Shown here in pieces: positions 1 through 5,521 of a DNA stretch of 7,610 nucleotides. The translations under genes and the position numbers were made by a program. Positions within the stretch are counted from its first letter, which is position 1. Every line of letters begins with the position of its first letter. Source of the DNA: Phycisphaerae bacterium (GTDB lineage: Bacteria; Planctomycetota; Phycisphaerae; Sedimentisphaerales; SG8-4); NCBI GenBank assembly GCA_030614945.1, contig JAUXAH010000083.1:1-7610 (forward strand), given 5' to 3'. The notes below the pieces were generated by a model that had not been told where the DNA came from, made no database searches, and saw only the letters and a list, made by a program, of their open reading frames with translations.

Positions 1-1
1 T

Positions 2-76
2 CGAGAAATTGTCGGACAAGGCAACACGCCGGTCATTGAATCCGGTTGCTCTGATCCCGACCGAATAAAATACTGA
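2..76 (+). CDS. Possible 3' end of a gene entering from the left (partial)
   Basis: From base 2 there is an open frame of 24 codons ending in TGA at 74-76, with a C-terminus reading ...TPVIESGCSDPDRIKY. The adjacent frame (3-68) is also open and ends ...SLNPVALIPTE, so the true frame cannot be decided from so little sequence. I recognise no family in either. The only reason to list it is that the first ~75 bases have codon-like composition, and the sequence turns AT-rich and stop-rich right after them. Treat it as a guess at where an upstream gene ends. Confidence 0.2.
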   Translation, partial: REIVGQGNTPVIESGCSDPDRIKY

Positions 77-152
77 ACTTGACCATCGGATATATAAAAC
101 GTTTGCAAATTTCATGTTTTTTCTAACTTGCCGATAATACAGCACTTATGAG

Positions 153-395
153 ATGGGCATTTTTGCGAATTTGGCAGATAATGGGTTGTATAGGTCAACT
201 GGCGAAAATTGGGCCATGTTTGGGCGTGCTTCGTGCGAGCGCACCGGCTCAGATAGGCTGGTAGGACCGTTCCAAAAGATTTTGGCAGAAGACCACATGT
301 ATTACAACCACTATGCCATCGAATCTGCCTTTACAAAAGCAATGAACTTAGATACAATGGCTGTTGTCCATTTTGCTATAAGCGCATGCAAATAG
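153..395 (+). CDS. Weak small ORF, 80 aa, unknown
   Basis: This is an 80-residue open frame with no convincing Shine-Dalgarno sequence before its ATG. The product is soluble-looking, with no signal peptide or membrane segment. A phrase near residues 12-20 (GLYRSTGENW) and another near residues 47-60 (rich in H, Y and N) resemble the loop phrases of secreted beta-propeller or BNR-repeat proteins. It could therefore be an eroded remnant of such a gene, but I cannot place it in a family. It is the only open frame of note in the first 450 bases, and the rest of that stretch shows nothing I recognise. It may not be a gene at all. Confidence 0.2.
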   Translation: MGIFANLADNGLYRSTGENWAMFGRASCERTGSDRLVGPFQKILAEDHMYYNHYAIESAFTKAMNLDTMAVVHFAISACK

Positions 396-429
396 AGAAG
401 GGCAGAATTTTCGGCAGGGATGAATGTTG

Positions 430-457
430 CTGAGCACATTAAACTGAGCAAATTAGA
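430..457. repeat. 14-bp imperfect tandem duplication
   Basis: CTGAGCACATTAAA (430-443) is followed directly by CTGAGCAAATTAGA (444-457), matching at 12 of 14 positions. It lies about 45 bases upstream of the start codon at 501, in a position where a regulator site could sit. No clear -35/-10 pair overlaps it, so its role is unknown. Confidence 0.5.
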
Positions 458-863
458 TGGAAATGTCGGTTAAAGAAATCTCACAGGAAGGAAAAGAACC
501 ATGAACAAGATGAACCTCCGAAAAACAGTCACAAGAAACGCATCTTTCGCACTCCTGACGCTCGCCCTTCTCCTGGCGTGCGCCTGCTCCTGCGTTGCGG
601 AAAAGAAGGACTCGGCGGCAAGTGGTGCAACTGCGGGTAAAGACCAGCACCGAACCATCTTTAGCGACAATAACCTGTGGGAATCGACTGCGACCAAAGA
701 TTTGCTCTTTCAGTTCAAAGAACGGCTTGGCTTTTTTCGGTGCCGACTGTTCCGGTTTGGCGGCCGACGCCGTCTCGCCTGCGACCGTGGCCGCCAGCAT
801 CATTGTGGCTGCCAGGGCCGCAATGCCGATGCTCAGCAGGCGTTTCGAGGGAATGTATTGCAT
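453..863 (-). pseudogene. 5' fragment of a sialidase/BNR-type secreted protein
   Basis: This minus-strand frame begins at 863 with a good ribosome site (GAAAGG at 872-877, 8-base spacer). It encodes a Sec signal peptide (residues ~7-35, hydrophobic core IGIAALAATMMLAATVAG, probable cleavage after TASAA) and a Lys/Pro linker. Next comes the opening strand of a six-bladed sialidase-type propeller at residues ~55-75 (RSRFPQVIVAKDGSVLVF), the RxP-like phrase plus VxxxDGxVL seen at the start of BNR/sialidase domains. After residue ~77 (base ~635) the sequence stops making family sense: it is Cys/Arg-rich, with no Asp-box, and it lies opposite the lipoprotein leader on the + strand. Sialidases run to 350-450 residues, so more than three quarters is missing. 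The intact gene would have released terminal sugars from glycans outside the cytoplasm, or bound them. It follows the propeller hydrolase on the same strand and was probably part of that cluster. Confidence 0.5.
485..492 (+). promoter_or_regulatory. Strong Shine-Dalgarno for the ORF at 501
   Basis: AGGAAGGA lies 8 bases before the ATG at 501. This near-ideal site is the main reason to believe that a real gene starts at 501 rather than that the frame is an antisense shadow of the minus-strand gene opposite. Confidence 0.6.
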
Positions 864-941
864 GACAGATGCCTTTCAAAGGGGGAAGTGAAGGGAAACG
901 ATCGTGGTCTCACAGTCTTGGAGGCCCACATTTCCCTATGA
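501..941 (+). pseudogene. 5' end of a probable lipoprotein gene, truncated near 640
   Basis: Only about the first 45 codons look genuine. They begin after a strong ribosome site and encode an export leader: a positive n-region (K3, R7, K8, R12), a hydrophobic core at residues 16-26, then LLAC with a candidate lipidation Cys27, followed by a polar Ser/Ala/Gly/Lys linker. This is typical of a lipoprotein tethered to a membrane. From about base 640 onward the frame becomes Arg- and Cys-rich nonsense. It is the antisense of the sialidase-like gene on the other strand, so the frame staying open to 941 has no meaning. The mature domain is lost and its function cannot be told. The loss could be a real deletion or rearrangement, or an assembly join. 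Another reading is that the leader is fortuitous, but the combination with the ribosome site argues against that. Confidence 0.4.
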
Positions 942-1015
942 GTTAATCCTCTCTTGATATTAGCGGATATAATTCCGGTGTGGGTGAGCAGGCAGTTAAG
1001 CAGTGATGGCTTCAT
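833..1015 (-). CDS. Small ORF with strong ribosome site, possible leader peptide
   Basis: A 60-codon frame starts at 1015, 47 bases beyond the stop of the propeller hydrolase, and runs through the start codon of the sialidase-like gene in another frame. Its AGAAGGA (1021-1027, 5-base spacer) is better than many in the window. The product has no signal peptide, clear domain or known family. It is rich in Thr, Arg, Ser and Pro, and its second half has little hydrophobic content. It may couple translation of the hydrolase to the sialidase-like gene. Alternatively it may be chance: the ribosome site could belong to a lost gene. I cannot assign a function. Confidence 0.22.
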   Translation of the reverse strand: MKPSLLNCLLTHTGIISANIKRGLTHREMWASKTVRPRSFPFTSPFERHLSCNTFPRNAC

Positions 1016-1061
1016 GATTTTCCTTCTTTTCTTTATGCATAACGTCGCGGATCAGGCGCGG

Positions 1062-2231
1062 TTATTTGCTGTCGCCTGCATCCGGCTTGTTATATTTGTG
1101 TTGTCCAATCGGCTTGCTGGTTATCAGGCCAATGCCTCTGCCCCTGTTGCCAACCGCATTGTAGAACATGTAGTAGGTTTCGTTCTCAGGGTTCCAGACG
1201 AGAGAGATCTTATGGGCATATTGACTGTCCAGGCCAGACGGATTGCAACCTCTCTTGTATATTGGGTCGGGGTCAACAGTCCAGTGGTACAGATCACGAG
1301 AGAAGGCGGTCATGATGTGTGCGCCACCACGGCCCACGCCGAAGAAGAAATGGACCCAGTGGTTCTTGTCCCAAAATACCTTTCCATCAGAACTGAATTG
1401 TTCGTTATAAGTACCTTTTGGGCCATTGGGTATCACGGGGTTTTGTTTGTACCGTCGCCACTCAAGAATATCATCAGAAATAGCCAGCCCCATCTGTTCG
1501 ATGCTCCCGTTGGCTGCATTGTAGAAATTGTAGAACTTACCCTCGTGCTCCAGAAGCCACGGCTGATAGATGCAATCCTTTTCCCACATAGCACAGTCTG
1601 CTTGATGCACCGAGAGGATGGGTTCCTGTTTTGCCCGTTGCCAAGTCGCACCATCTTCGCTTGAGGCTACTCCTTCGTAACCCGGCCGCAGTTCGTAGCC
1701 TCCTTGCCTGGGATAGGAACCGTAAAGAGAGAAATACTTGCCTTTGTGCTTCTTCAGAATCCGTGGTGCCTTGATATCATAATTGTCGTACAGAAAGGCT
1801 CCCAGTACAACTCCACCGTAATCGAAAGAACCTTTCGGTCCGTAGCCCATAGCAAGACGCATGTTTGTCCAGTGAATAAGATCATCGCTTTGGGCTACAA
1901 AAGATTGATACCCCTTGCCGTCATAACCGATGAAAGTCATGTACCATTTTTTGTCACCCGGCAGTTGGAAGACAGTAGGGACATCGGTCTTATGGACCTT
2001 TTCGAATCCTTTGATGTTTGGTTTTCTGGAGATCACATGGTCAGGGTAGTAATGCCAGTTTCGATATGGCGCTGACCACTGCTTGACAGTGTTGGTGTCA
2101 ATAATCATGGATTCTTCAGCGTCTTGAGCTGACATAGTTCCACATGCCAGAAACGCCAAGACGGATCCAAGAATGATCGAATTTGATTGATGTTTCTTTG
2201 TCACTCTTTTCCTTTCATAAGTTTGAAACAT
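1062..2231 (-). CDS. Secreted five-bladed beta-propeller glycoside hydrolase (GH43/GH117-like)
   Basis: This encodes a probable exported glycosidase of the five-bladed propeller superfamily (GH43/32/117/130 type), acting on oligo- or polysaccharide outside the cytoplasm. Residue numbers are for the 389-aa form. A Sec leader spans residues ~10-36 (KKH, then IILGSVLAFLAC; cleavage likely after SAQ, or lipidation at Cys30). Repeated propeller phrases follow: DVPTVFQL (83-90) with WYMTFIGYDG, SDDLIHW (115-121), FDYGGVVLG (136-144), SSEDGATW (190-197), WEKDCIYQPW (216-225), KFYNFYNA, SDDILEW (252-258), EQFSSDGKV (277-285), FSRDLYHW (310-317) and a closing YYMFYNAVG strand. Asp83, Asp137 and Glu217 or Glu277 are candidate acid residues, but I cannot fix the catalytic set. 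Length fits a single-domain member. The ATG at 2231 has no ribosome site. The GTG at 2204 has AAAGGA 5 bases before it and yields a cleaner signal peptide, so the real start is probably 2204 (380 aa). The substrate is unknown. Confidence 0.85.
   Translation of the reverse strand: MFQTYERKRVTKKHQSNSIILGSVLAFLACGTMSAQDAEESMIIDTNTVKQWSAPYRNWHYYPDHVISRKPNIKGFEKVHKTDVPTVFQLPGDKKWYMTFIGYDGKGYQSFVAQSDDLIHWTNMRLAMGYGPKGSFDYGGVVLGAFLYDNYDIKAPRILKKHKGKYFSLYGSYPRQGGYELRPGYEGVASSEDGATWQRAKQEPILSVHQADCAMWEKDCIYQPWLLEHEGKFYNFYNAANGSIEQMGLAISDDILEWRRYKQNPVIPNGPKGTYNEQFSSDGKVFWDKNHWVHFFFGVGRGGAHIMTAFSRDLYHWTVDPDPIYKRGCNPSGLDSQYAHKISLVWNPENETYYMFYNAVGNRGRGIGLITSKPIGQHKYNKPDAGDSK
2210..2215 (-). promoter_or_regulatory. 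Shine-Dalgarno favouring the GTG start at 2204
   Basis: Read on the minus strand, AAAGGA lies 5 bases before a GTG (2204-2202). The longer ATG frame at 2231 has only AT-rich sequence (CTTGTT) before it. This decides the start in favour of GTG and places the signal peptide at the very N-terminus, where it should be. Confidence 0.5.
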
Positions 2232-2466
2232 AACAAGTTATTCTACAGTCTCCGAGTATCACATGAAGTTATAGCTAAAGGATAATTAAAGGTGTCCGGT
2301 AGCATCATAGTTACCAGCGCACACTGCTTCATGCCATCGCAAACTTTATAATTAGAGGTCCCGATTTATCTTAGTCGACATTTCCCATTTAACCTCACAA
2401 ACGTTGCTCCTGCACGCTTTGACACTGTTTTTGAGACACTGTTGTACAATTCAAGCCCTTAATCTT
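2232..2466. other. Intergenic gap between the two hydrolase genes
   Basis: These 235 AT-rich bases separate two same-strand genes. The spacing is too wide for tight co-translation, so the propeller hydrolase may have its own promoter. I see no hairpin-plus-T-run terminator after the upstream gene and no convincing -35/-10 pair. The only structured element is the 14-bp tandem at 2421-2448. Confidence 0.4.
2421..2448. repeat. 14-bp imperfect tandem repeat (GACACTGTT units)
   Basis: GACACTGTTTTTGA (2421-2434) and GACACTGTTGTACA (2435-2448) match at 11 of 14 positions, with the first nine bases identical. The pair lies about 20 bases beyond the stop of the TIM-barrel-type gene and ~190 bases upstream of the propeller hydrolase. 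Two direct half-sites with a period near 1.3 helical turns could bind a regulator, but this is only a possibility. Confidence 0.45.
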
Positions 2467-3981
2467 TTAATTTTTTATCTCATTTAAAGCTTCACCGACT
2501 GCCTTAAGGTTGGTCAACTGCATTTCTGAATATTTTCTCGCCAATAAGATACGAGCGGATCCGGCACTGAGGACTGCATGCACGGCCTTTTTAATGGATT
2601 CCGGCTTGCTGATGCTGTAATCCTTAAAACCGTCCCAATACCTTCGGCTGGGCAGATTAATGTCAATGGCCGGCCAGATATTGATACCGGTTCCTTCTGC
2701 TCCCTTCAAGGCCCGCTGGGTTTCCCGATATACGTAATTATCAGAATACCCTCGTCGTCGAAGGTCGTCGAAAGTACCTTCATTCCCGTAACCCATTATG
2801 CGGTAAACAAACTGAAGCAATTGCTCACGCGGCACATCTCCGTAAATCGATGTCCCGAGTCGGTCGAGGTACTTGCTGGTTCTTGGGCCGCCGACATTGG
2901 CATAAATATAAAATTTCATAAAATCGGTGTAACCAGCCAATGCCTTAAGTTCTGCATCCGCGCGGTATAAATGGCTATAAATCTGCTGTGAAGAGAAACC
3001 CCATCCAACCGGCAGATTCGGCTTGATGGACTTCACCTTTTTATAGATCGCCTTGTATGTGTCTCGCAGACTGTCCCTGAAAAGGCGCTGCCATTGGAGT
3101 ATCTCAGGATATTCAATCAAGATGCGCCAGAAAGTCACGTAAAATCCATCCACGGGCCGCTCACCCGACAATCCTGTCGCTGTGAATGATCGCAATGCTG
3201 CATACCCTTTGGTGGCCTGAACAACAGAGATACCTTCTTCCTTGGCCCGCGTGCGGCAGAACTCACAGAAGCACCCGGGATTGCCCGGACCTTTAGAATT
3301 ATGGGCCAGCCCCAGCACTTCCATCAATGGCCCCGTTTTTTCGGATCGCCAAAGCAATCCGTCGATGGGATAGGACCGCGTGCAGTCTTCAATCAATCCC
3401 ATTAAGAAACCCTGAAATTCAGGATTGTTGAAACAGACTGTATGCTTTAATCTGCCATTGAGTCCAACCTGAAAGAGTTTCTTAGCGTTGGGCAGATTGG
3501 CTTTGAAATTATCTGCCATCATGGCATTAACTTTCATGCCCCGTTTATGTGCCCTGGGGATCACAGCCGTTAGCATGTCATAATTGCCGAACTCAGGCGC
3601 CCTGAGATCTTTGAAAACCGTGTTCTTGTAATATTTCATGTGCGGCGTGGCATAATACCCACCGTGAAACCAGTCCGGGTCATAGCCAGTTTTGCCATGG
3701 TCAGCTACTGTGGCTTTGTATTTTGTGTTGTCATCTAAATAGCCCCGACCAGCTAAGCCCCGGTTGTAGGCAAATACGGGCAGAAAGAGCGTGTTAATCC
3801 CGGCCAGGTTTTGGACATTGTCCAGCACCTGTTCCTCACCTTCATCTACGAAGGAAACTGCTCCGATTTGAATGGCGATTCTCTTTTCGCTCTTTGAGAA
3901 AGATTTTGCCTGATGAATACCACTTTGTATCAACGCGGATGTCAACAGCATATCATTTATAAAATCTCTTCTACTTAACAT
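2467..3981 (-). CDS. Tat-exported putative TIM-barrel glycoside hydrolase
   Basis: This 504-aa protein starts after an excellent ribosome site (AGAGGA, 6-base spacer). The N-terminus has a twin-arginine pattern (SRRDF, residues 3-7) followed by a short hydrophobic stretch (MLLTSALIQSGI), suggesting export in folded form via Tat. The body resembles the hypothetical-glycosyl-hydrolase (GHL6/GH10- or GH42-like) barrels. It has strand phrases INTLFLPVFAY (62-72), the aromatic loop GGYYATPHMKYY (107-118), RGMKVNAMMAD (147-157), YPIDGLLWRSE (204-214), VGWGFSS (325-331) and a late barrel strand INIWPAIDINLPS (433-445). A Cys cluster CFCEFC at 237-242, followed by an Arg- and Glu-rich helix (RTRAKEEGI), matches the C..C...A...G motif these barrels carry. 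Glu214 and Asp157 are possible active-site acids, but I cannot prove it. It is the first gene of the minus-strand hydrolase block. The substrate is unknown and the family assignment is by resemblance only. Confidence 0.75.
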   Translation of the reverse strand: MLSRRDFINDMLLTSALIQSGIHQAKSFSKSEKRIAIQIGAVSFVDEGEEQVLDNVQNLAGINTLFLPVFAYNRGLAGRGYLDDNTKYKATVADHGKTGYDPDWFHGGYYATPHMKYYKNTVFKDLRAPEFGNYDMLTAVIPRAHKRGMKVNAMMADNFKANLPNAKKLFQVGLNGRLKHTVCFNNPEFQGFLMGLIEDCTRSYPIDGLLWRSEKTGPLMEVLGLAHNSKGPGNPGCFCEFCRTRAKEEGISVVQATKGYAALRSFTATGLSGERPVDGFYVTFWRILIEYPEILQWQRLFRDSLRDTYKAIYKKVKSIKPNLPVGWGFSSQQIYSHLYRADAELKALAGYTDFMKFYIYANVGGPRTSKYLDRLGTSIYGDVPREQLLQFVYRIMGYGNEGTFDDLRRRGYSDNYVYRETQRALKGAEGTGINIWPAIDINLPSRRYWDGFKDYSISKPESIKKAVHAVLSAGSARILLARKYSEMQLTNLKAVGEALNEIKN

Positions 3982-3987
3982 AAAGCA

Positions 3988-3993
3988 TCCTCT
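3988..3993 (-). promoter_or_regulatory. Shine-Dalgarno of the TIM-barrel-type hydrolase
   Basis: On the minus strand AGAGGA is spaced 6 bases from the ATG at 3981. This fixes the start and puts the SRRDF motif at residues 3-7, where a Tat leader belongs. Confidence 0.65.
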
Positions 3994-4032
3994 TTTTGTA
4001 AATAGACGTTCTTAGATATTTTATGCTGAATA

Positions 4033-4043
4033 CGCCACTGGCG
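4033..4043. promoter_or_regulatory. Inverted repeat CGCCA-C-TGGCG, operator-like
   Basis: This perfect 5-bp inverted repeat around a single base stands in otherwise AT-rich DNA about 50 bases upstream of the hydrolase start at 3981. On the minus strand a TAAAAT (-10-like) follows it closely, so a protein bound here could overlap the promoter. Its GC-richness against the background is the main argument. No regulator gene is present in the window. Confidence 0.3.
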
Positions 4044-4126
4044 GAGTTTATGCGATACTTAAGTTTCCCAAACATTGAAATTAAATAATCACAACATTTT
4101 ATCTCTTGCTGAGACAATAATAAAGA

Positions 4127-4456
4127 TTAAATACCTGCCAGTCTGCTGTAGACCGACTGTCTGAGCAATGCTGCAATGCTGTGCTGCGTATTCTTACCGG
4201 TTCGATTGTCACACAACTCTGAATCAGTCATAGTGGTCAGACCAAGTGCATCATCAAGCTCCCGGTAGGCAAGCAAACCTGCATCACTGGTCACTTTAGT
4301 TCCGTGAAATTCGAGCTTCAATCTGCGGTCAAAATCGAGCCTAAGAGCATCCTTGCATCTTTCACCCATCGGGTTCTCCCGTATCAGATGGTCGAAACTG
4401 GCTTGAATAGCCTCCATAAGCTCTATACTATCAAAATCCTGTCTATTTGTCACCAA
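4127..4456 (-). pseudogene. N-terminal fragment of an IS1380-family transposase
   Basis: The product (109 aa from a TTG start; a possible ATG start at 4417) carries the N-terminal signature of IS1380-type DDE transposases. This comprises [20 protein letters not shown] (48-67), LDDALGLT, then [20 protein letters not shown] (85-104) followed by RLAG. Intact members are around 430-470 residues and continue ...RLAGYED. Here the match breaks after RLAG with an immediate TAA, and the bases to the left (below ~4131) show no transposase sequence in any frame. About three quarters of the gene, including most catalytic acids, and the far IS end are gone, so the element is dead. On the 5' side, CCGGGAAATCCGGG at 4461-4474 and an A/T-rich stretch probably belong to the IS end, but I cannot define the terminal repeat or a target duplication. 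Confidence 0.85.
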
Positions 4457-4474
4457 CTAACCGGGAAATCCGGG
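4131..4474 (-). mobile_element. Remnant of an IS1380-type insertion sequence
   Basis: The recognisable remnant runs from the break in the transposase frame (~4131) to at least the CCGGG-AAAT-CCGGG motif ahead of the transposase start. The true outer end may lie anywhere up to ~4535. Only the left part of the element survives. It separates the minus-strand hydrolase block from the plus-strand operon and is likely the trace of an insertion followed by deletion. Confidence 0.6.
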
Positions 4475-4572
4475 ATAAAAATTCAAAAAGAAGACAAATT
4501 TTACGTTTTTTTTAGCCAATTTGAGTTGTAATCCACATTAACGAGGGCGAATAGATAAGGGAATAATTGTAC

Positions 4573-4601
4573 TTGACGGTGGGGATTTGGGGGGCTATTA
4601 T
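4573..4601 (+). promoter_or_regulatory. Sigma-70-type promoter of the amidohydrolase-transporter operon
   Basis: TTGACG (4573-4578) and TATTAT (4596-4601) are separated by exactly 17 bases, the optimum for a housekeeping sigma-70 promoter. A transcript would begin at about 4608, giving a leader of ~50 bases before the start codon at 4660. No other pair of this quality is seen on the + strand nearby. Confidence 0.6.
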
Positions 4602-4613
4602 AAATCGCGATTT
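4602..4613. promoter_or_regulatory. Perfect 12-bp palindrome at the predicted start of transcription
   Basis: AAATCGCGATTT is a perfect palindrome immediately after the -10 box. It covers the predicted +1, a classic place for a repressor operator that blocks open-complex formation. No cognate regulator is encoded in the window. Confidence 0.4.
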
Positions 4614-4646
4614 TTTGGGCTGCTACGGACAGCGGCTAAATAATTA

Positions 4647-4653
4647 AAGGGGA
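4647..4653 (+). promoter_or_regulatory. Shine-Dalgarno of the amidohydrolase gene
   Basis: AAGGGGA ends 6 bases before the ATG at 4660. It confirms this start, which places the metal-binding DCHTH motif at residues 4-8, as usual for the family. Confidence 0.6.
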
Positions 4654-4659
4654 CGGAAT

Positions 4660-5481
4660 ATGATAGTTGACTGCCACACACATATAAATTGTGCTGCCGA
4701 CGATGTTGAGACGTCCGAGCATCTGGAGGCGGCAGAGACGGTAGATGTCTGCATAGTCCTGGCTACTGCGGATGGGCCGAGTGAAGATGTCAATAAAAGG
4801 GTATCCGAGTATGTGAGCAAACATAAAGAAAAAATGGTTGGTTTTGCGGTTGTAGAGCCCATCCAAGACGGTATCAGCGTTAAAAGCCTGACAAGTATCA
4901 AAGAGAAGCTGGGACTTGAGGGTGCGGTTCTGTACTGTTCGAGCTGTGGTTTTCACCCGACGCACAGCAGGGCGATGCGGTTTTACGAATCGGCGGAAGA
5001 GATTGGCTGGCCGGTTTTCTTTCATAATGGCGGACATCTGGGGTCTGATGCGGTTCTGGATTATTCTCAGCCATATCTTCTGGATGAGGTTGCCAGGACA
5101 TTTCCGGCTTTGAAAATTGTGATTGGAACTATGGGTATGCCGTTTACTGAGCAAACATTGTCGATGGTGGCGAAACACGAAAATGTGTACGCGGATTTGA
5201 CGATAAGGCCCGGCAATGTCTGGCAGGTTTACAATACGGTAGTGCCGGCATACGAACGAGGGGTGATGGGTAAACTGCTGTTCGGCAGCGGATTCCCATC
5301 GGGCAACGCGGGGGAGTGCATAGAGACGCTGCTTGGCTTTAATATGCTTTTAGCAGATACGAATTTACCGACGGTTCCGCGAGGTAACATTCGAAGCATC
5401 GTTGAACGCGATACGCTGGAATTACTTGGAATAGAAAGTAAAAGCATAAGGGCACAAGAGCATAAGAGCACGAGGGTATAA
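4660..5481 (+). CDS. Amidohydrolase family 2 protein with incomplete metal site
   Basis: This is a 273-aa cytoplasmic TIM-barrel protein of the amidohydrolase-2 family (relatives of ACMSD-type decarboxylases and TIM-barrel hydrolases). What can be seen: the N-terminal metal motif DCHTHIN (His6, His8), the PVFFHNGGH strand with His122, and the C-terminal family ending IVERDTLELLGI (247-258). Two expected ligands are not there. The strand that normally reads I-x-x-H-x-G is IVIGTMG, with Thr157 for His, and the one that normally reads LLFGSD(Y/F)P is LLFGSGFP, with Gly211 for Asp. It may thus bind metal differently, act without hydrolysis, or serve a non-catalytic role. Cys and His at GAVLYCSSCGFHP (88-100), where a Lys-bearing loop is often found, are also unusual. 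The last ~15 residues come from a 16-bp tandem repeat and are probably unstructured. It is the first gene of an operon with the transporter, so it likely processes what the transporter brings in. The substrate is unknown. Confidence 0.85.
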   Translation: MIVDCHTHINCAADDVETSEHLEAAETVDVCIVLATADGPSEDVNKRVSEYVSKHKEKMVGFAVVEPIQDGISVKSLTSIKEKLGLEGAVLYCSSCGFHPTHSRAMRFYESAEEIGWPVFFHNGGHLGSDAVLDYSQPYLLDEVARTFPALKIVIGTMGMPFTEQTLSMVAKHENVYADLTIRPGNVWQVYNTVVPAYERGVMGKLLFGSGFPSGNAGECIETLLGFNMLLADTNLPTVPRGNIRSIVERDTLELLGIESKSIRAQEHKSTRV

Positions 5482-5510
5482 GAGCGAAAGAGCATCAAGG
5501 AAGACGGGAG
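5445..5510 (+). repeat. 16-bp purine-rich tandem repeat across the gene junction
   Basis: Three full units sit head to tail: CATAAGGGCACAAGAG (5445-5460), CATAAGAGCACGAGGG (5461-5476) and TATAAGAGCGAAAGAG (5477-5492). A degenerate 18-base fourth (5493-5510) ends in GGGAG, and traces of an earlier one lie before 5445. The array encodes the amidohydrolase tail, contains its stop codon (5479-5481) and supplies the GGGAG that serves as the ribosome site of the transporter gene. The period is not a multiple of three, so each added unit changes frame. Confidence 0.75.
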
Positions 5511-5521
5511 CATAATTAGCG

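Noticed and set aside
79..140. TTGACC and GATAATAC as a promoter for the ORF at 153
   Set aside because: The spacing between the boxes is far from 17 bases, and the ORF itself is doubtful.
968..973. TATAAT on the + strand
   Set aside because: The nearest -35-like TTGATA is only 8 bases away, and no + strand gene follows. The match is by chance.
1045..1060. CGCG-loop-CGCG hairpin just past the stop of the propeller hydrolase
   Set aside because: The stem is only 4 bp and no T-run follows on the minus strand, so it is not a credible terminator.
954..1664. 236-codon open frame on the + strand
   Set aside because: It is antisense to the propeller hydrolase, whose product has clear family phrases along its whole length. 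The frame has no ribosome site and no recognisable domain.
1704..2075. 123-codon open frame on the + strand
   Set aside because: It is a shadow of the same propeller hydrolase gene and has no family resemblance.
2086..2104. TTGACA...TGTCAA inverted repeat
   Set aside because: It lies inside the coding region of the propeller hydrolase near its N-terminus, with no promoter context. It is probably coincidental.
4636..5178. 180-codon open frame on the - strand
   Set aside because: It is antisense to the amidohydrolase, which has a promoter, ribosome site and family motifs. The antisense product is low-quality and Arg/His-rich.
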